Source of the DNA: an uncultured Lachnospiraceae bacterium
GTDB taxonomy: Bacteria > Bacillota > Clostridia > Lachnospirales > Lachnospiraceae
Assembly: GCA_944380095.1 (NCBI GenBank)
Contig: CALWGP010000015.1
Span: 1 to 32,184, forward strand
Reading direction: 5' to 3'
Length of the DNA: 32,184 nt
Shown here: in pieces, positions 1 to 8,898 of the stretch
Layout of the letters: each line of letters opens with the position of its first letter
How positions within the stretch are numbered: position 1 is the first letter of the stretch
Program-made: the position numbers and the translations under genes
The notes under the pieces: model-generated
Told to the model about the DNA's origin: nothing
The model's input: only the letters and a program-made list of their open reading frames with translations
Databases searched by the model: none

Positions 1-1359
1 TCAGATTACCTTATGATCCAGCCATCTGCGGGAATGGAAGCGGAGCAAAAAGGCAGCGCCCCGCACCGTCCAGTCCGTAAACATGGCAATCCAGACGCCC
101 ATGGGCCCAAAGTCCAGGAAGCGGCAGAGGATGATGCACAGGCTTACCCGGAAAATCCACATGCTGGCGCAGGAGACGATCATGGAATATTTCACGTCCC
201 CTGCGGCGCGCATCCCGTATGCGGGAATGAAGGCGGGGATCCAGACCAGCGGTTTGACAACGGTGATAAAGGCGATCATCTGCAGACACATCCGGGCGCT
301 TTCCGCTTCCATGCCGCCCAGCACCGTGATGGGCCATGCGGCGGCAAATACCGTCAGACAGCTGAGAATGAGCACCAGCTCCGCAAACCAGGAGAGTTTT
401 TTCACATAGTAAACGGCCTCGTCCTTCCTCCCGGCCCCGATGCACTGTCCTACCACGGTCATCAGCCCGATGCCCACCCCCATGGCGGCGATGCCGTTTA
501 GGTTTTCCAGAATATTGGTCATGGCCTGGGCTGCAATGGCGGCGGTGCCCAGGGTGGAAACCGTGGACTGGATGGACAGTTTGCCGAACTGGAACATGCT
601 GTTTTCCACGCCGGAAGGGATTCCGATGGAAAGGATCTTTCGAATCAGGGGCCAGCAGGGACGGATTTTCAAATACTGCCGGACGCTGATGGGGTTTAAT
701 GGGCTGCGCAGCTGCCAGAGAACCACCACGGCACAGAAAATACGGGAAACGAGGGTGGAAATGGCCGCGCCCGCTACCCCCATGTCAAACCCCCAGATGA
801 GGACAGCGTTTCCGAATATATTCATAAAGTTGGAAATGACGGAAATGGTCATGGGCCCCCGGGTATTGTTCTGGGAACGAAAGATGGAAGCCCCGGCGTC
901 GTAGAGCCCGATAAAGGGGAAAGAAAGCAGCGTAAAGAAAAAGTAGGTCTGGGAATCCTGCATGACGGCCTCTTCCACGGAACCAAAGATCAGCCGCAGC
1001 AGGGGCGTCCGGAAAATAAGACAGAACAAGGACAGCAGGATGGACAAAGAGCCGGTGACAAAGAGCACCTGGGAGGCGGCGCGGTTTGCTTCTTTTTTAT
1101 TGTCGTTGCCCAGATACTGGGAACACAGGATCGCGCCGCCCGCGGCCAGGGCCGAAAATGCCTGGATGACAAGGACATTGATGGAATCCACCAAGGATAC
1201 GGCGGAGATGGCGGAGGAACCCACATTGCTGACCATAATGGTATCCGCAGTCCCCATCAGGGAAGACAGAAGCTGTTCCACCATGATGGGGAGCAAAAGC
1301 CTGCGCAGGCTTTTGGCAAAGTACAGATGCGGCTTTGTTTCCAGGTCCTTTTTTGGCAT
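1..1359 (-). CDS. MATE family multidrug/sodium antiporter
   Basis: Predicted inner-membrane exporter of the MATE family, which expels organic cations or other toxic compounds using a Na+ or H+ gradient. The 452-residue protein is hydrophobic throughout, with about 12 membrane segments in two related halves. The N-terminal segment GTADTIMVSNVG matches the usual MATE helix-1 signature, and the length is normal for the family. The start chosen is the ATG at 1359, preceded by AAAGGA at a good distance. A TTG 24 bases upstream is in frame but lacks a comparable site. It lies 43 bases after trkH on the same strand and is probably the last gene of the trkA-trkH-MATE transcript. The substrate cannot be told from sequence. 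Family assignment is secure. Confidence 0.9.
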   Translation of the reverse strand: MPKKDLETKPHLYFAKSLRRLLLPIMVEQLLSSLMGTADTIMVSNVGSSAISAVSLVDSINVLVIQAFSALAAGGAILCSQYLGNDNKKEANRAASQVLFVTGSLSILLSLFCLIFRTPLLRLIFGSVEEAVMQDSQTYFFFTLLSFPFIGLYDAGASIFRSQNNTRGPMTISVISNFMNIFGNAVLIWGFDMGVAGAAISTLVSRIFCAVVVLWQLRSPLNPISVRQYLKIRPCWPLIRKILSIGIPSGVENSMFQFGKLSIQSTVSTLGTAAIAAQAMTNILENLNGIAAMGVGIGLMTVVGQCIGAGRKDEAVYYVKKLSWFAELVLILSCLTVFAAAWPITVLGGMEAESARMCLQMIAFITVVKPLVWIPAFIPAYGMRAAGDVKYSMIVSCASMWIFRVSLCIILCRFLDFGPMGVWIAMFTDWTVRGAAFLLRFHSRRWLDHKVI

Positions 1360-1402
1360 ATCGTTTTCCTTTCGGCTGCACAATGCAGCAAATCCGGGTG
1401 GA

Positions 1403-2842
1403 TCAGAATTTTTTCCAGGTGCTTCTCATAAAGAGAAGAAGCAGGGGGAACAGTTCCAGACGTCCGGCCAGCATATCAAATGTCATCACCAGTTTGGAAA
1501 AATTGGAGAATCCCGAAAAATTCCCCAGCGGGCCCACGTCGCCCAGTCCCGGGCCGATATTGTTGAGCGTGGAGGCCACGGCCGTAAAATTGGTGATCAG
1601 ATCCTTATTATCCAGAGAAACCAGGAGAATGGAAAAAATAAAGATCAGGAGGTAGACGATGAGGAACACGTTGGTGGAACGGACCACTTCATGTTCCACT
1701 GCCTTGCCGTCAATCTGGATTTTTTTGATACTTCTCGGATGCAAAAGCTGACGCAGCTCCTTTTTGACGGTTTTGACCATGATCAGCAGGCGGTATACCT
1801 TGATGCCGCCGCCCGTGCTTCCGGCGCAGGCCCCCACAAACATCAGCATGACGAGGATCGTCCGGGAAAATTCCGGCCACAGGTTAAAATCCGTAGTGGC
1901 ATAGCCGGTGGTCGTGATAATGGAGCCCACCTGGAATGCGGACTGCTGCACCGCCTGCCCAAAATGGGAGAAATAGCCGCGGATGTTGACGGCGATGAGC
2001 AAAATGGCGGCCAGGATAATCAGCAGATAGGCCCGTACCTCTTCGCTTTGGAGCGCCTGCCTGCCCTTTTTGACGGCGAGCAGGAAATAGAAGTTAAAAT
2101 TCACGCCAAAAAGGATCATAAAGATGGTAATCACCACCTGCTGATAGGTTGTATAACCGGCGCAGCTGTCGTTTTTGATCCCGAAACCGCCGGTGCCGGC
2201 CGTGCCGAAGGTGATGGTCAAAGAGTCGAACAAAGGCATGCCGCCTGCAAGAAGCAGGACGATTTCCACCAGGGTCATAATGACATAAAGAATATACAGA
2301 ATCTTGGCGGTGGCCTGTACTTTGGGGACCAGGCGGCTGACGGAAGGGCCGGGGCTTTCCGCTTTCATCAGGTTCATGCGTCCGCCCACCGCCAGAGGGG
2401 GCAGGATCAGCAGAAAGACCAAAACCCCCATCCCTCCGATCCAGTGGGTAAAACTGCGCCAGAAGAGGATACAGCGGGGAAGTATCTCCACATCCGTAAA
2501 AATGCTGGATCCTGTGGTGGTAAAACCGGACACGGTTTCAAAAAGGGCGTCCACCGGATTGTGCAGGACGCCGGAAAACAGAAACGGCAGGGCGCCCATA
2601 CAGCTTAAGGCAATCCAGCCCAAAGCGGTGGAGACAAAACTTTCCCTCAGATAGAAGATATGGCTGGACGGTTTGCGCACCGTCAGGGGCAGGCCAATGA
2701 CCAGGCACAGCAGGATGGAAACCACGAAAGACCATCCCGCCTTTTCCCCGTAAATAAGGGCCGTGATACAGCCAAGGCTCATAAAGGCGGCCTCCAGGTT
2801 TAAAATCCAGCCGATAATATAAAAGACGATGGAATAATTCAT
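1403..2842 (-). CDS. trkH: TrkH/KtrB-type potassium uptake channel subunit
   Basis: Membrane subunit of a Trk/Ktr potassium uptake system, with 479 residues. It has the four pore-loop repeats of this family. The first filter, TTTGSS, is at residues 108-113, and later filters lie in TAGTGGFG, TTTGYATTDF and NNIGPGLG, each supplying the conserved glycine that coordinates K+. The length matches TrkH rather than the shorter KtrB. The ATG at 2842 lies only 10 bases after the trkA stop, so the two are co-transcribed and probably translationally coupled, since the upstream ribosome-binding site is weak. The cytosolic TrkA partner is the gene immediately upstream. Identity is secure; whether a Na+ gradient drives it is unknown. 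Confidence 0.95.
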   Translation of the reverse strand: MNYSIVFYIIGWILNLEAAFMSLGCITALIYGEKAGWSFVVSILLCLVIGLPLTVRKPSSHIFYLRESFVSTALGWIALSCMGALPFLFSGVLHNPVDALFETVSGFTTTGSSIFTDVEILPRCILFWRSFTHWIGGMGVLVFLLILPPLAVGGRMNLMKAESPGPSVSRLVPKVQATAKILYILYVIMTLVEIVLLLAGGMPLFDSLTITFGTAGTGGFGIKNDSCAGYTTYQQVVITIFMILFGVNFNFYFLLAVKKGRQALQSEEVRAYLLIILAAILLIAVNIRGYFSHFGQAVQQSAFQVGSIITTTGYATTDFNLWPEFSRTILVMLMFVGACAGSTGGGIKVYRLLIMVKTVKKELRQLLHPRSIKKIQIDGKAVEHEVVRSTNVFLIVYLLIFIFSILLVSLDNKDLITNFTAVASTLNNIGPGLGDVGPLGNFSGFSNFSKLVMTFDMLAGRLELFPLLLLFMRSTWKKF

Positions 2843-2852
2843 ACCGCAGAGC

Positions 2853-4214
2853 CTACTTTCTTAAAATATCCTGGATATCTTTCAGTCCCGTCTGCGTGGT
2901 GACGACGATGACCGTATCCCCTACCTGGATGCTGTCCTGGCCCCTGGGGATGTGGATTTTGCCGTGCCGGTTGATACAGCAGATCAGGAGGTTTGACTTG
3001 GTTTTTAACTGGGCTAAGGGGATGCCGGTAACGGCGGATTCTTCCCGGATGATAAATTCCAGGGCCTCGGCCCGGTTGTCCAAAATCTTGTACAGCGTTT
3101 CCACGTTGTTGCTCCCGATGGAATTGGAAAGGGCGCGGATGTACTGCAGGATATAGTCGGAAATCAGGTATTTGGGGTAGATGACGCTGCCGATGTCCAG
3201 ATTTTCGATGATCTCGGTGAAAGCGATCTTGTTTACCTTTGTCACCAGCTTGGCGTTGGAATTTTCCTTGGCAAAGAGGGACAAAAGCACGTTCTCCTCA
3301 TCCAGATTGGTCAGGGTCACAAAGGACTCCGCCTCCGCCAGCCCTTCTTCCAAAAGCAGCTGTTTGTCCGTGCCGTCGCCGCAGATAATGGTCGCCCCGG
3401 GCAGCAGTTCGCTGAGCTGCTCACAGCGTTCCCGGCTGCTTTCCACAATGCGCACGTCGATTTTCATGTCCAGCAGGGAATGGGCGGCATAGTAGGCAAT
3501 GGTGCCGCCGCCTACGATCATGGTGTTTTTTACCTGGTGGGTTTTCAGACCGATATTTCTGAAAAAGGCGGCCGCGCGGGCAGGAGAGGCAACGATGGAT
3601 AAAACGTCGTTGTCCTTTAAGACAAAATTGCCGTCCGGGATGGCGATTTCATTGCCGCGCTCCACGCCGCAGATCAGGATATCACTGTTGGTCTTGGAAG
3701 AAATCTGATGAATGGGCAGGTCGTTTAAGCCAAACTCCGGACGGATCCGGAATTTTAAAAGCTCCACCCGCCCCTTGGCAAAGGTGTCGATTTTAATGGC
3801 GGAGGGAAAACGCAGCAGCCGGGAAATTTCGGCGGCTGCGGCCAGCTCCGGGTTGATGATCATGGAAAGACCGAGTTTTTCCTTAATAAAAGAAAGCTCT
3901 TTGTTATAGATGGGATTGCGCACCCTGGCGATGGTGTGGCACTGTCCGGCCTTTTTGGCGATCAGGCAGCACAGGAGGTTGAGCTCGTCGGAACCTGTGA
4001 CAGCGATGAGGATATCCGCGTCCTCAATGCCTGCTTCCATCAGGGTATTGATGCTGGCGCCGTTTCCCAAAATCCGCATCCCGTCCAGGGATTCGGGAAT
4101 GCTTTGAAGCTTTGAGGAAGAGGAATCCACCAGTACGATATCGTGGTTTTCGGCGGAAAGCATTTCCGCCAGGGTAAGACCGACTTTTCCGCAGCCGATA
4201 ATAATAATTTTCAT
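2853..4214 (-). CDS. trkA: TrkA potassium uptake regulatory protein (double RCK)
   Basis: Cytosolic NAD/nucleotide-binding subunit that gates TrkH. The 453 residues form two RCK units. An N-terminal Rossmann fold has GCGKVG at residues 7-12 and an acidic VLVDSS end of strand 2. This is followed by a TrkA-C domain. A second Rossmann fold begins near VGGGTIAYY at about residue 232, and a second TrkA-C domain ends the protein. The start at 4214 (MKIIIIGCG) has AAAGGA upstream. A longer in-frame reading to 4280 adds only a low-complexity stretch and is rejected. It is the first gene of the minus-strand operon, with a sigma-A-like promoter at 4283-4310. Identity is secure. Confidence 0.95.
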   Translation of the reverse strand: MKIIIIGCGKVGLTLAEMLSAENHDIVLVDSSSSKLQSIPESLDGMRILGNGASINTLMEAGIEDADILIAVTGSDELNLLCCLIAKKAGQCHTIARVRNPIYNKELSFIKEKLGLSMIINPELAAAAEISRLLRFPSAIKIDTFAKGRVELLKFRIRPEFGLNDLPIHQISSKTNSDILICGVERGNEIAIPDGNFVLKDNDVLSIVASPARAAAFFRNIGLKTHQVKNTMIVGGGTIAYYAAHSLLDMKIDVRIVESSRERCEQLSELLPGATIICGDGTDKQLLLEEGLAEAESFVTLTNLDEENVLLSLFAKENSNAKLVTKVNKIAFTEIIENLDIGSVIYPKYLISDYILQYIRALSNSIGSNNVETLYKILDNRAEALEFIIREESAVTGIPLAQLKTKSNLLICCINRHGKIHIPRGQDSIQVGDTVIVVTTQTGLKDIQDILRK

Positions 4215-4282
4215 GTCCGTTCCTTTCGCCGCCGCAGCGGCTGTCCTTTGTCCTGAAAGTAAGTGAATGGAAATACGCAACT

Positions 4283-4310
4283 ATTATAGCACGATGGAAA
4301 AAGAATGCAA
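4283..4310 (-). promoter_or_regulatory. Sigma-A-like promoter for trkA-trkH
   Basis: On the minus strand, TTGCAT (4305-4310) and TATAAT (4283-4288) are separated by 16 bases. The -10 is perfect and the -35 matches four of six. It sits about 70 bases before the trkA start and is back to back with the valS promoter. Confidence 0.7.
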
Positions 4311-4317
4311 TTCAAGC

Positions 4318-4346
4318 TTGACTTTTTTTAGGGCTTTCATTATAGT
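4318..4346 (+). promoter_or_regulatory. Sigma-A-like promoter for the valS T-box transcript
   Basis: TTGACT (4318-4323) and TATAGT (4341-4346) are separated by exactly 17 bases, immediately before the T-box leader. The predicted transcription start is near 4353. The -35 box lies 7 bases from the -35 box of the divergent trkA promoter. Confidence 0.8.
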
Positions 4347-4352
4347 GTAGAT

Positions 4353-4645
4353 ATTCAGACAAAGGTAAGGACGAAGAGGAGTACGCACCCCATTGGCTGT
4401 CAGAGAGGATGCCCCGCCGGCTGTAAGGGCATTTCAGCACAGGATGCGGAACGTGGCTTCGGAACCGAAGGGCCAAACAGCGTTCCAGCCCGCAAAAGCG
4501 GCGGGCGTTTTAAGTAGGCCTTTCCGGCTGATCCCCGTTACAGGATGGAAAAGAGGCTGTCTGGGCGCAATGCCGGACAGTGAACAAAGGTGGTACCGCG
4601 GATGAAACGCCCTTTGACGAGCTTTGGCTTGTCAAAGGGTTTTTT
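4353..4645 (+). promoter_or_regulatory. T-box riboswitch leader, valine-specific
   Basis: A tRNA-sensing leader that lets valS be transcribed when uncharged tRNA-Val accumulates. The T-box sequence AAAGGTGGTACCGCGG is at 4586-4601, followed at once by an intrinsic terminator. In Stem I, CGAAG (4372-4376) pairs with CTTCG (4457-4461). Above it lies a specifier loop with AGTA (4380-4383) facing GAAC (4449-4452), closed by CGC (4384-4386) and GCG (4446-4448). The triplet after GAAC is GTG (4453-4455), a valine codon that fits the downstream gene. The class assignment is secure; the specifier position is my own fold by eye. Confidence 0.93.
4610..4645 (+). terminator. T-box-controlled intrinsic terminator
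   Basis: The arms CCCTTTGACGAGC and GCTTGTCAAAGGG form a 13-base stem with a GU pair and a short TTTG loop (4610-4639), followed by six T. This is the terminator that competes with the T-box antiterminator. Confidence 0.92.
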
Positions 4646-4704
4646 GTTCGAGTGAACGGACAAAAAGCAAACCAGGCGAAAAGATTGAAAATGCGGAGGT
4701 AAAA

Positions 4705-7383
4705 ATGAGCGTTCAAATGGAAAAGACCTACGACCCGCACGGGATCGAGGACAAAATCTATCAAAGATGGCTGGAGAAGAAGTATTTTCACGCAGAGGTG
4801 GACTATTCCAAAAAACCCTTTACGATTGTGATCCCCCCTCCGAATATTACGGGGCAGCTTCATATGGGACACGCGCTGGACAACACCATGCAGGATATCC
4901 TGATCCGTTTCAAACGGATGCAGGGCTATAACGCCCTCTGGCAGCCCGGTACGGACCATGCCAGCATCGCCACGGAGGTCAAGATCATCGAGAACCTGAA
5001 AAAAGAGGGGATTGACAAACATGACCTGGGCCGGGAAGGGTTCTTAAAGAAGGCATGGGAGTGGAAGGAAGAGTACGGCGGCCGTATTATCAACCAGCTT
5101 AAAAAGCTGGGATCCTCCTGCGACTGGGACCGGGAGCGCTTCACCATGGACGAGGGCTGCAATAAGGCCGTGACCGAAGTGTTCTGCAAAATGCATGAAA
5201 AGGGATGGATCTATAAGGGCAACCGGATCGGCAACTGGTGCCCGGTCTGCAAGACTTCCATTTCCGATGCGGAAGTGGTTTATGAAGAGCAGGCAGGACA
5301 TTTCTGGCATATCAAATATCCTTTGATCAGGGAAGACGGCAGCGTCAGCGATACGCAGTTTCTGGAGTTTGCCACCACACGTCCGGAAACCATGCTGGGA
5401 GATACCGCGGTGGCGGTAAATCCGGAAGACGACCGATACAAAAACCTGGTGGGACGAAAGCTGCTTTTGCCCATCGTCAACCGGGAAATCCCCATCGTGG
5501 CGGACTCCTATGTGGATATGGAATTCGGGACCGGCGTGGTAAAAATTACCCCTGCCCATGATCCCAACGACTTTGAAGTGGGCAAACGGCACAACCTTCC
5601 GGAAGTCAATATTTTAAACGACGACGCCACCATCAATGAAAACGGCGGGAAATACTGCGGCATGGACCGCTACGAGGCCAGAAAAGCCATCGTGGAAGAG
5701 TTAAAGCAGCTGGGCCTTTTGGTCCGCATCGAGGACTATACCCATAACGTGGGCACCCACGACCGCTGCGGCACCACCATCGAGCCCATGATCAAAAAGC
5801 AGTGGTTCGTAAAGATGGACGAGCTGATCAAGCCCGCCGTAAAAGCCGTAAAAGACGGGGAAATCCGCCTGGTGCCGGAACGGATGGAAAAAGTTTATTT
5901 CAACTGGACGGATAACATCAAGGACTGGTGTATTTCCAGACAGCTGTGGTGGGGACACCGGATTCCCGCCTACTACTGCGACGACTGCGGGGAAACCGTG
6001 GTAGCCAAGGAAATGCCTACCGTCTGCCCCAAATGCGGCGGAACCCATTTTACACAGGATCCGGATACCCTGGATACCTGGTTTTCTTCCGCCCTCTGGC
6101 CCTTTTCCACACTGGGATGGCCCGAACAGACGGAGGATCTGAAGTATTTTTACCCTACCGACGTGCTGGTGACGGGCTATGATATCATTTTCTTCTGGGT
6201 CATCCGCATGATTTTCTCCGGCTATGAGCAGATGGGGGAAAAGCCCTTCCATACCGTCCTGTTCCATGGACTGGTGCGGGATGCCCAGGGGCGCAAGATG
6301 AGCAAATCCCTGGGAAACGGCATCGATCCTTTGGAGATCATCGACAAATACGGCGCAGACGCCCTGCGTCTGACCCTGATTACGGGCAACGCCCCCGGCA
6401 ATGATATGCGCTTTTATCTGGAGAGGGTGGAGGCCAATCGCAATTTCGCCAACAAAGTATGGAACGCCTCCCGCTTTATCCTGATGAATATGGAAGGAAA
6501 GCAGATCCCGGCGGATGCAAGGGAATTTCTGGAGCCTGCGGACAAATGGATCCTTTCCCGTTTAAACCACGTGATTAAAGAAGTAACGGACAACATGGAG
6601 AGCTATGAGCTGGGCATCGCGGTGCAGAAGGTCTATGACTTCATCTGGGATGAATTCTGCGACTGGTATATTGAGATGGTAAAACCCAGGCTGTATGCAA
6701 CGGACGATGAAAAGAGCCAGGGGGCCGCGCTGTGGACCTTAAAGACAGCGCTGATCGACGCCCTGAAACTGCTTCATCCCTATATGCCTTTTATTACGGA
6801 AGAGATTTTTGGCAATATCCAGTCCGAAGAGGAATCCATTATGGTTTCTTCCTGGCCGGTGTATCGGGAAGACAGGAACTTTGAAAAAGAAGAAAGACAG
6901 ATCGGCCTGATCAAGGAAGCGGTACGCCAGATCCGAAACGTCCGTACCGGCATGAACGTGCCGCCCTCCAAAAAAGCCCACGTTTTCGTAGTGAGCACGG
7001 ATCCGGAAGCAGCGGCCGCCTTTGAGGAAGGAAAGCTGTTCTTCTCCTCCCTGGCAGGGGCGTCGGATGTGACTGTGCAGGAAAACAGGGACGGTATCGC
7101 AGAAGATGCGGTTTCCGTGGTGATTCCAAACGCGGTGCTTTACATTCCCTTTACGGAGCTGGTGGATCTTTCCCAGGAGATCGAGAGACTCAAAAAGGAA
7201 GAAAAGCGTCTGGAAGGAGAACTGGCCCGGGTCAACGGGATGCTGGGCAATGAAAAATTCTTAAGCCGGGCGCCGGAAAAGAAGATTGCCGAGGAAAAGG
7301 CAAAGCTGGAGAAATACACCCAGATGATGGAACAGGTAAAAGAACGCCTCGGCCAGCTGGAAAAGCAGACCGGACGCGCCTAA
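4705..7383 (+). CDS. valS: Valyl-tRNA synthetase
   Basis: Class I aminoacyl-tRNA synthetase that charges tRNA-Val. The 892-residue protein has the HIGH-type motif as HMGH at 53-56 within [13 protein letters not shown], and the KMSKS motif at 531-535. Between them lie an editing (CP1) region and a Cys-rich stretch (CDDCGE, CPKCGG). The C-terminal 65-70 residues form the charged, Leu-rich coiled coil typical of bacterial ValRS. The ATG at 4705 has GGAGGT four bases upstream. An in-frame extension back to 4624 would start inside the terminator hairpin and is rejected. The T-box leader regulates it, and folC follows 15 bases downstream. Identity is certain. Confidence 0.98.
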   Translation: MSVQMEKTYDPHGIEDKIYQRWLEKKYFHAEVDYSKKPFTIVIPPPNITGQLHMGHALDNTMQDILIRFKRMQGYNALWQPGTDHASIATEVKIIENLKKEGIDKHDLGREGFLKKAWEWKEEYGGRIINQLKKLGSSCDWDRERFTMDEGCNKAVTEVFCKMHEKGWIYKGNRIGNWCPVCKTSISDAEVVYEEQAGHFWHIKYPLIREDGSVSDTQFLEFATTRPETMLGDTAVAVNPEDDRYKNLVGRKLLLPIVNREIPIVADSYVDMEFGTGVVKITPAHDPNDFEVGKRHNLPEVNILNDDATINENGGKYCGMDRYEARKAIVEELKQLGLLVRIEDYTHNVGTHDRCGTTIEPMIKKQWFVKMDELIKPAVKAVKDGEIRLVPERMEKVYFNWTDNIKDWCISRQLWWGHRIPAYYCDDCGETVVAKEMPTVCPKCGGTHFTQDPDTLDTWFSSALWPFSTLGWPEQTEDLKYFYPTDVLVTGYDIIFFWVIRMIFSGYEQMGEKPFHTVLFHGLVRDAQGRKMSKSLGNGIDPLEIIDKYGADALRLTLITGNAPGNDMRFYLERVEANRNFANKVWNASRFILMNMEGKQIPADAREFLEPADKWILSRLNHVIKEVTDNMESYELGIAVQKVYDFIWDEFCDWYIEMVKPRLYATDDEKSQGAALWTLKTALIDALKLLHPYMPFITEEIFGNIQSEEESIMVSSWPVYREDRNFEKEERQIGLIKEAVRQIRNVRTGMNVPPSKKAHVFVVSTDPEAAAAFEEGKLFFSSLAGASDVTVQENRDGIAEDAVSVVIPNAVLYIPFTELVDLSQEIERLKKEEKRLEGELARVNGMLGNEKFLSRAPEKKIAEEKAKLEKYTQMMEQVKERLGQLEKQTGRA

Positions 7384-7398
7384 GGCAGGGGGGCGTTC

Positions 7399-8733
7399 AT
7401 GGAGTATGGGCAAGCGTGCCGCCGGATTGAGGAAACCGGGGCAAAGAAAAATTCCGTGGGCGACCTGGCGGCCTTTTACCGGTGGCTGGGACGCCCGGGA
7501 AGCGCCAGCCGGATCCTGCATGTGGCAGGGACCAACGGGAAAGGTTCCGTCTGCGCTTTTCTGACCGGCATCCTGTCTGCGGCAGGATACCGGGTGGGGC
7601 AGTTTACTTCGCCCCACCTGGTAACGCTGCGGGAACGGTTTTGGCTGGACGGCCGCCTGATCGGCGAGGAAACCTTTGCGCGGCTTTACGGCCTGCTGCA
7701 GGAGCGGCTTGCAGGATACAACAGGATCTTGGCACAGAGGAAAGAAAGCTGCCTGGAACTGACCTTTTTTGAAACGCTTTTCTTTTTATTCCTCCTTTGG
7801 ATCCGGCAGGAGGAACCGGATTTTGTAGTGCTGGAAGTAGGCATGGGCGGAATGCGGGACGCCACGGTGATTGCAGAAAAGCCTGCCGTGACCGTGATCA
7901 CAAAAATCGGGCTGGATCACTGCGCTTATCTTGGCGATACCTTGGAGCAGATCGCCGTTCAGAAAGCGGGTATTTTCAAACCCGGCGTACCTGCGGTCTG
8001 CTGGGATACGTGCCGGGAGGCGTCGCAGGTTTTTACACAAAGGGCGAAAGAACTGTCCTGTCCCCTTGTTTTGGTGTCGGAAAACGAGGTTGCTTTCTCA
8101 AAAATCCGGCAAAATGGCGTTGATTTTTTCATGGAGTCTGCGTATTATAATGATATTGAAGCCCGCCTGGCTACGCCGGCCTTATACCAGGCCCGGAACG
8201 CGGCCGTGGCGGTGCGGGTGATGGAGCAGCTTGCGCCTGCGCTGCGGCCGGGAAAGGAAGCGCTTAAGGCAGGGCTGTCCGCCATGCGCATCCGTGCCCG
8301 GATGGAAGAGATCCTGCCGGGGGTTTTCCTGGATGGGGCCAACAATCCGGACGGCATACAGACGTTCCTTTCCAGCGTGGCCGCCCGGGAAACGAAGCAA
8401 GAAAGGCTGCTTTTGTTCAGCGCCGCAGCGGACAAGGATACCTGCAGGATGGCAGAGCTTCTTGCCGGATCGGGCCTGTTTTGCCTGGCGGCGGTAACAG
8501 CCATGGACAGCGGGCGCAGCATGGACGCAGGGAGCCTGCGGGCGGTCGCCGGGATTTTAAACGGCAAAGGGCAGAAGGAACCTCTTGTCTTTGACCGTTC
8601 CGACCGGGCGCTTGAGTGGCTTTTGAAGCTGCAAAAAGACAGGAAAGCTGAGATTTATATCGTCGGGTCCCTCTATCTGGCGGGCGAAATCGTCCGGTAT
8701 GTAGAGGAGAAACGGGAGGTTTACTATGATTAA
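7399..8733 (+). CDS. folC: Folylpolyglutamate synthase / dihydrofolate synthase
   Basis: Mur-ligase-like enzyme that adds glutamate to folates, and in many bacteria also to dihydropteroate. The 444-residue protein has the ATP-binding loop GTNGKGS at residues 44-50, the downstream FTSPHLV segment, and a central DFVVLEVGMGG followed by DATVI, all typical of FolC. The C-terminal domain carries the DGANNPDG motif. The start codon follows a G-rich site (GGCAGGGGGG). It sits 15 bases after valS, so it is probably expressed from the valS transcript; a valS-folC pair is common in Firmicutes. Its last 8 bases overlap the next small gene. Identity is secure; whether it is mono- or bifunctional is not. 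Confidence 0.93.
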   Translation: MEYGQACRRIEETGAKKNSVGDLAAFYRWLGRPGSASRILHVAGTNGKGSVCAFLTGILSAAGYRVGQFTSPHLVTLRERFWLDGRLIGEETFARLYGLLQERLAGYNRILAQRKESCLELTFFETLFFLFLLWIRQEEPDFVVLEVGMGGMRDATVIAEKPAVTVITKIGLDHCAYLGDTLEQIAVQKAGIFKPGVPAVCWDTCREASQVFTQRAKELSCPLVLVSENEVAFSKIRQNGVDFFMESAYYNDIEARLATPALYQARNAAVAVRVMEQLAPALRPGKEALKAGLSAMRIRARMEEILPGVFLDGANNPDGIQTFLSSVAARETKQERLLLFSAAADKDTCRMAELLAGSGLFCLAAVTAMDSGRSMDAGSLRAVAGILNGKGQKEPLVFDRSDRALEWLLKLQKDRKAEIYIVGSLYLAGEIVRYVEEKREVYYD

Positions 8734-8881
8734 CTTCGAAGAAGAACTGAAAAAATTCCATCCCAGCCTGGAAATCGACGAGGCGGAGGATGTGATCATA
8801 AACCACAATTTAACTGATTTTACGGATATCCTGGTGGAGATGGTCAAAGACCATGAGGAGAAGGCGAAGGCGGACAAGTAA
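8726..8881 (+). CDS. Small acidic protein of unknown function (51 aa)
   Basis: A 51-codon gene that overlaps the last 8 bases of folC. It has a clear ribosome-binding site, GGGAGG, seven bases before ATG. The product starts MINFEEELKKFHPSLEIDEA and ends HEEKAKADK. It is rich in Glu and Asp, has no membrane segment or cysteine, and looks helical, with the heptad-like stretch DILVEMVKDHEEK near the end. The next gene begins 17 bases after the stop, so it is embedded in the valS-folC-TPR operon. I do not recognise a named family and make no claim about function. Good translation signals and operon position make it a real gene rather than chance. Confidence 0.8.
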   Translation: MINFEEELKKFHPSLEIDEAEDVIINHNLTDFTDILVEMVKDHEEKAKADK

Positions 8882-8898
8882 TCCAAAGGAGCGGTAAG

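Noticed and set aside
962-2608. 548-codon plus-strand open frame opposite trkH and the MATE gene
   Set aside because: It is a shadow of the GC-rich coding strand. Its product is low-complexity, rich in His, Gln and Gly, and has no recognisable domain or ribosome-binding site.
4624-4704. 27-codon upstream extension of valS
   Set aside because: It would start inside the T-box terminator hairpin; the ATG at 4705 has a strong GGAGGT.
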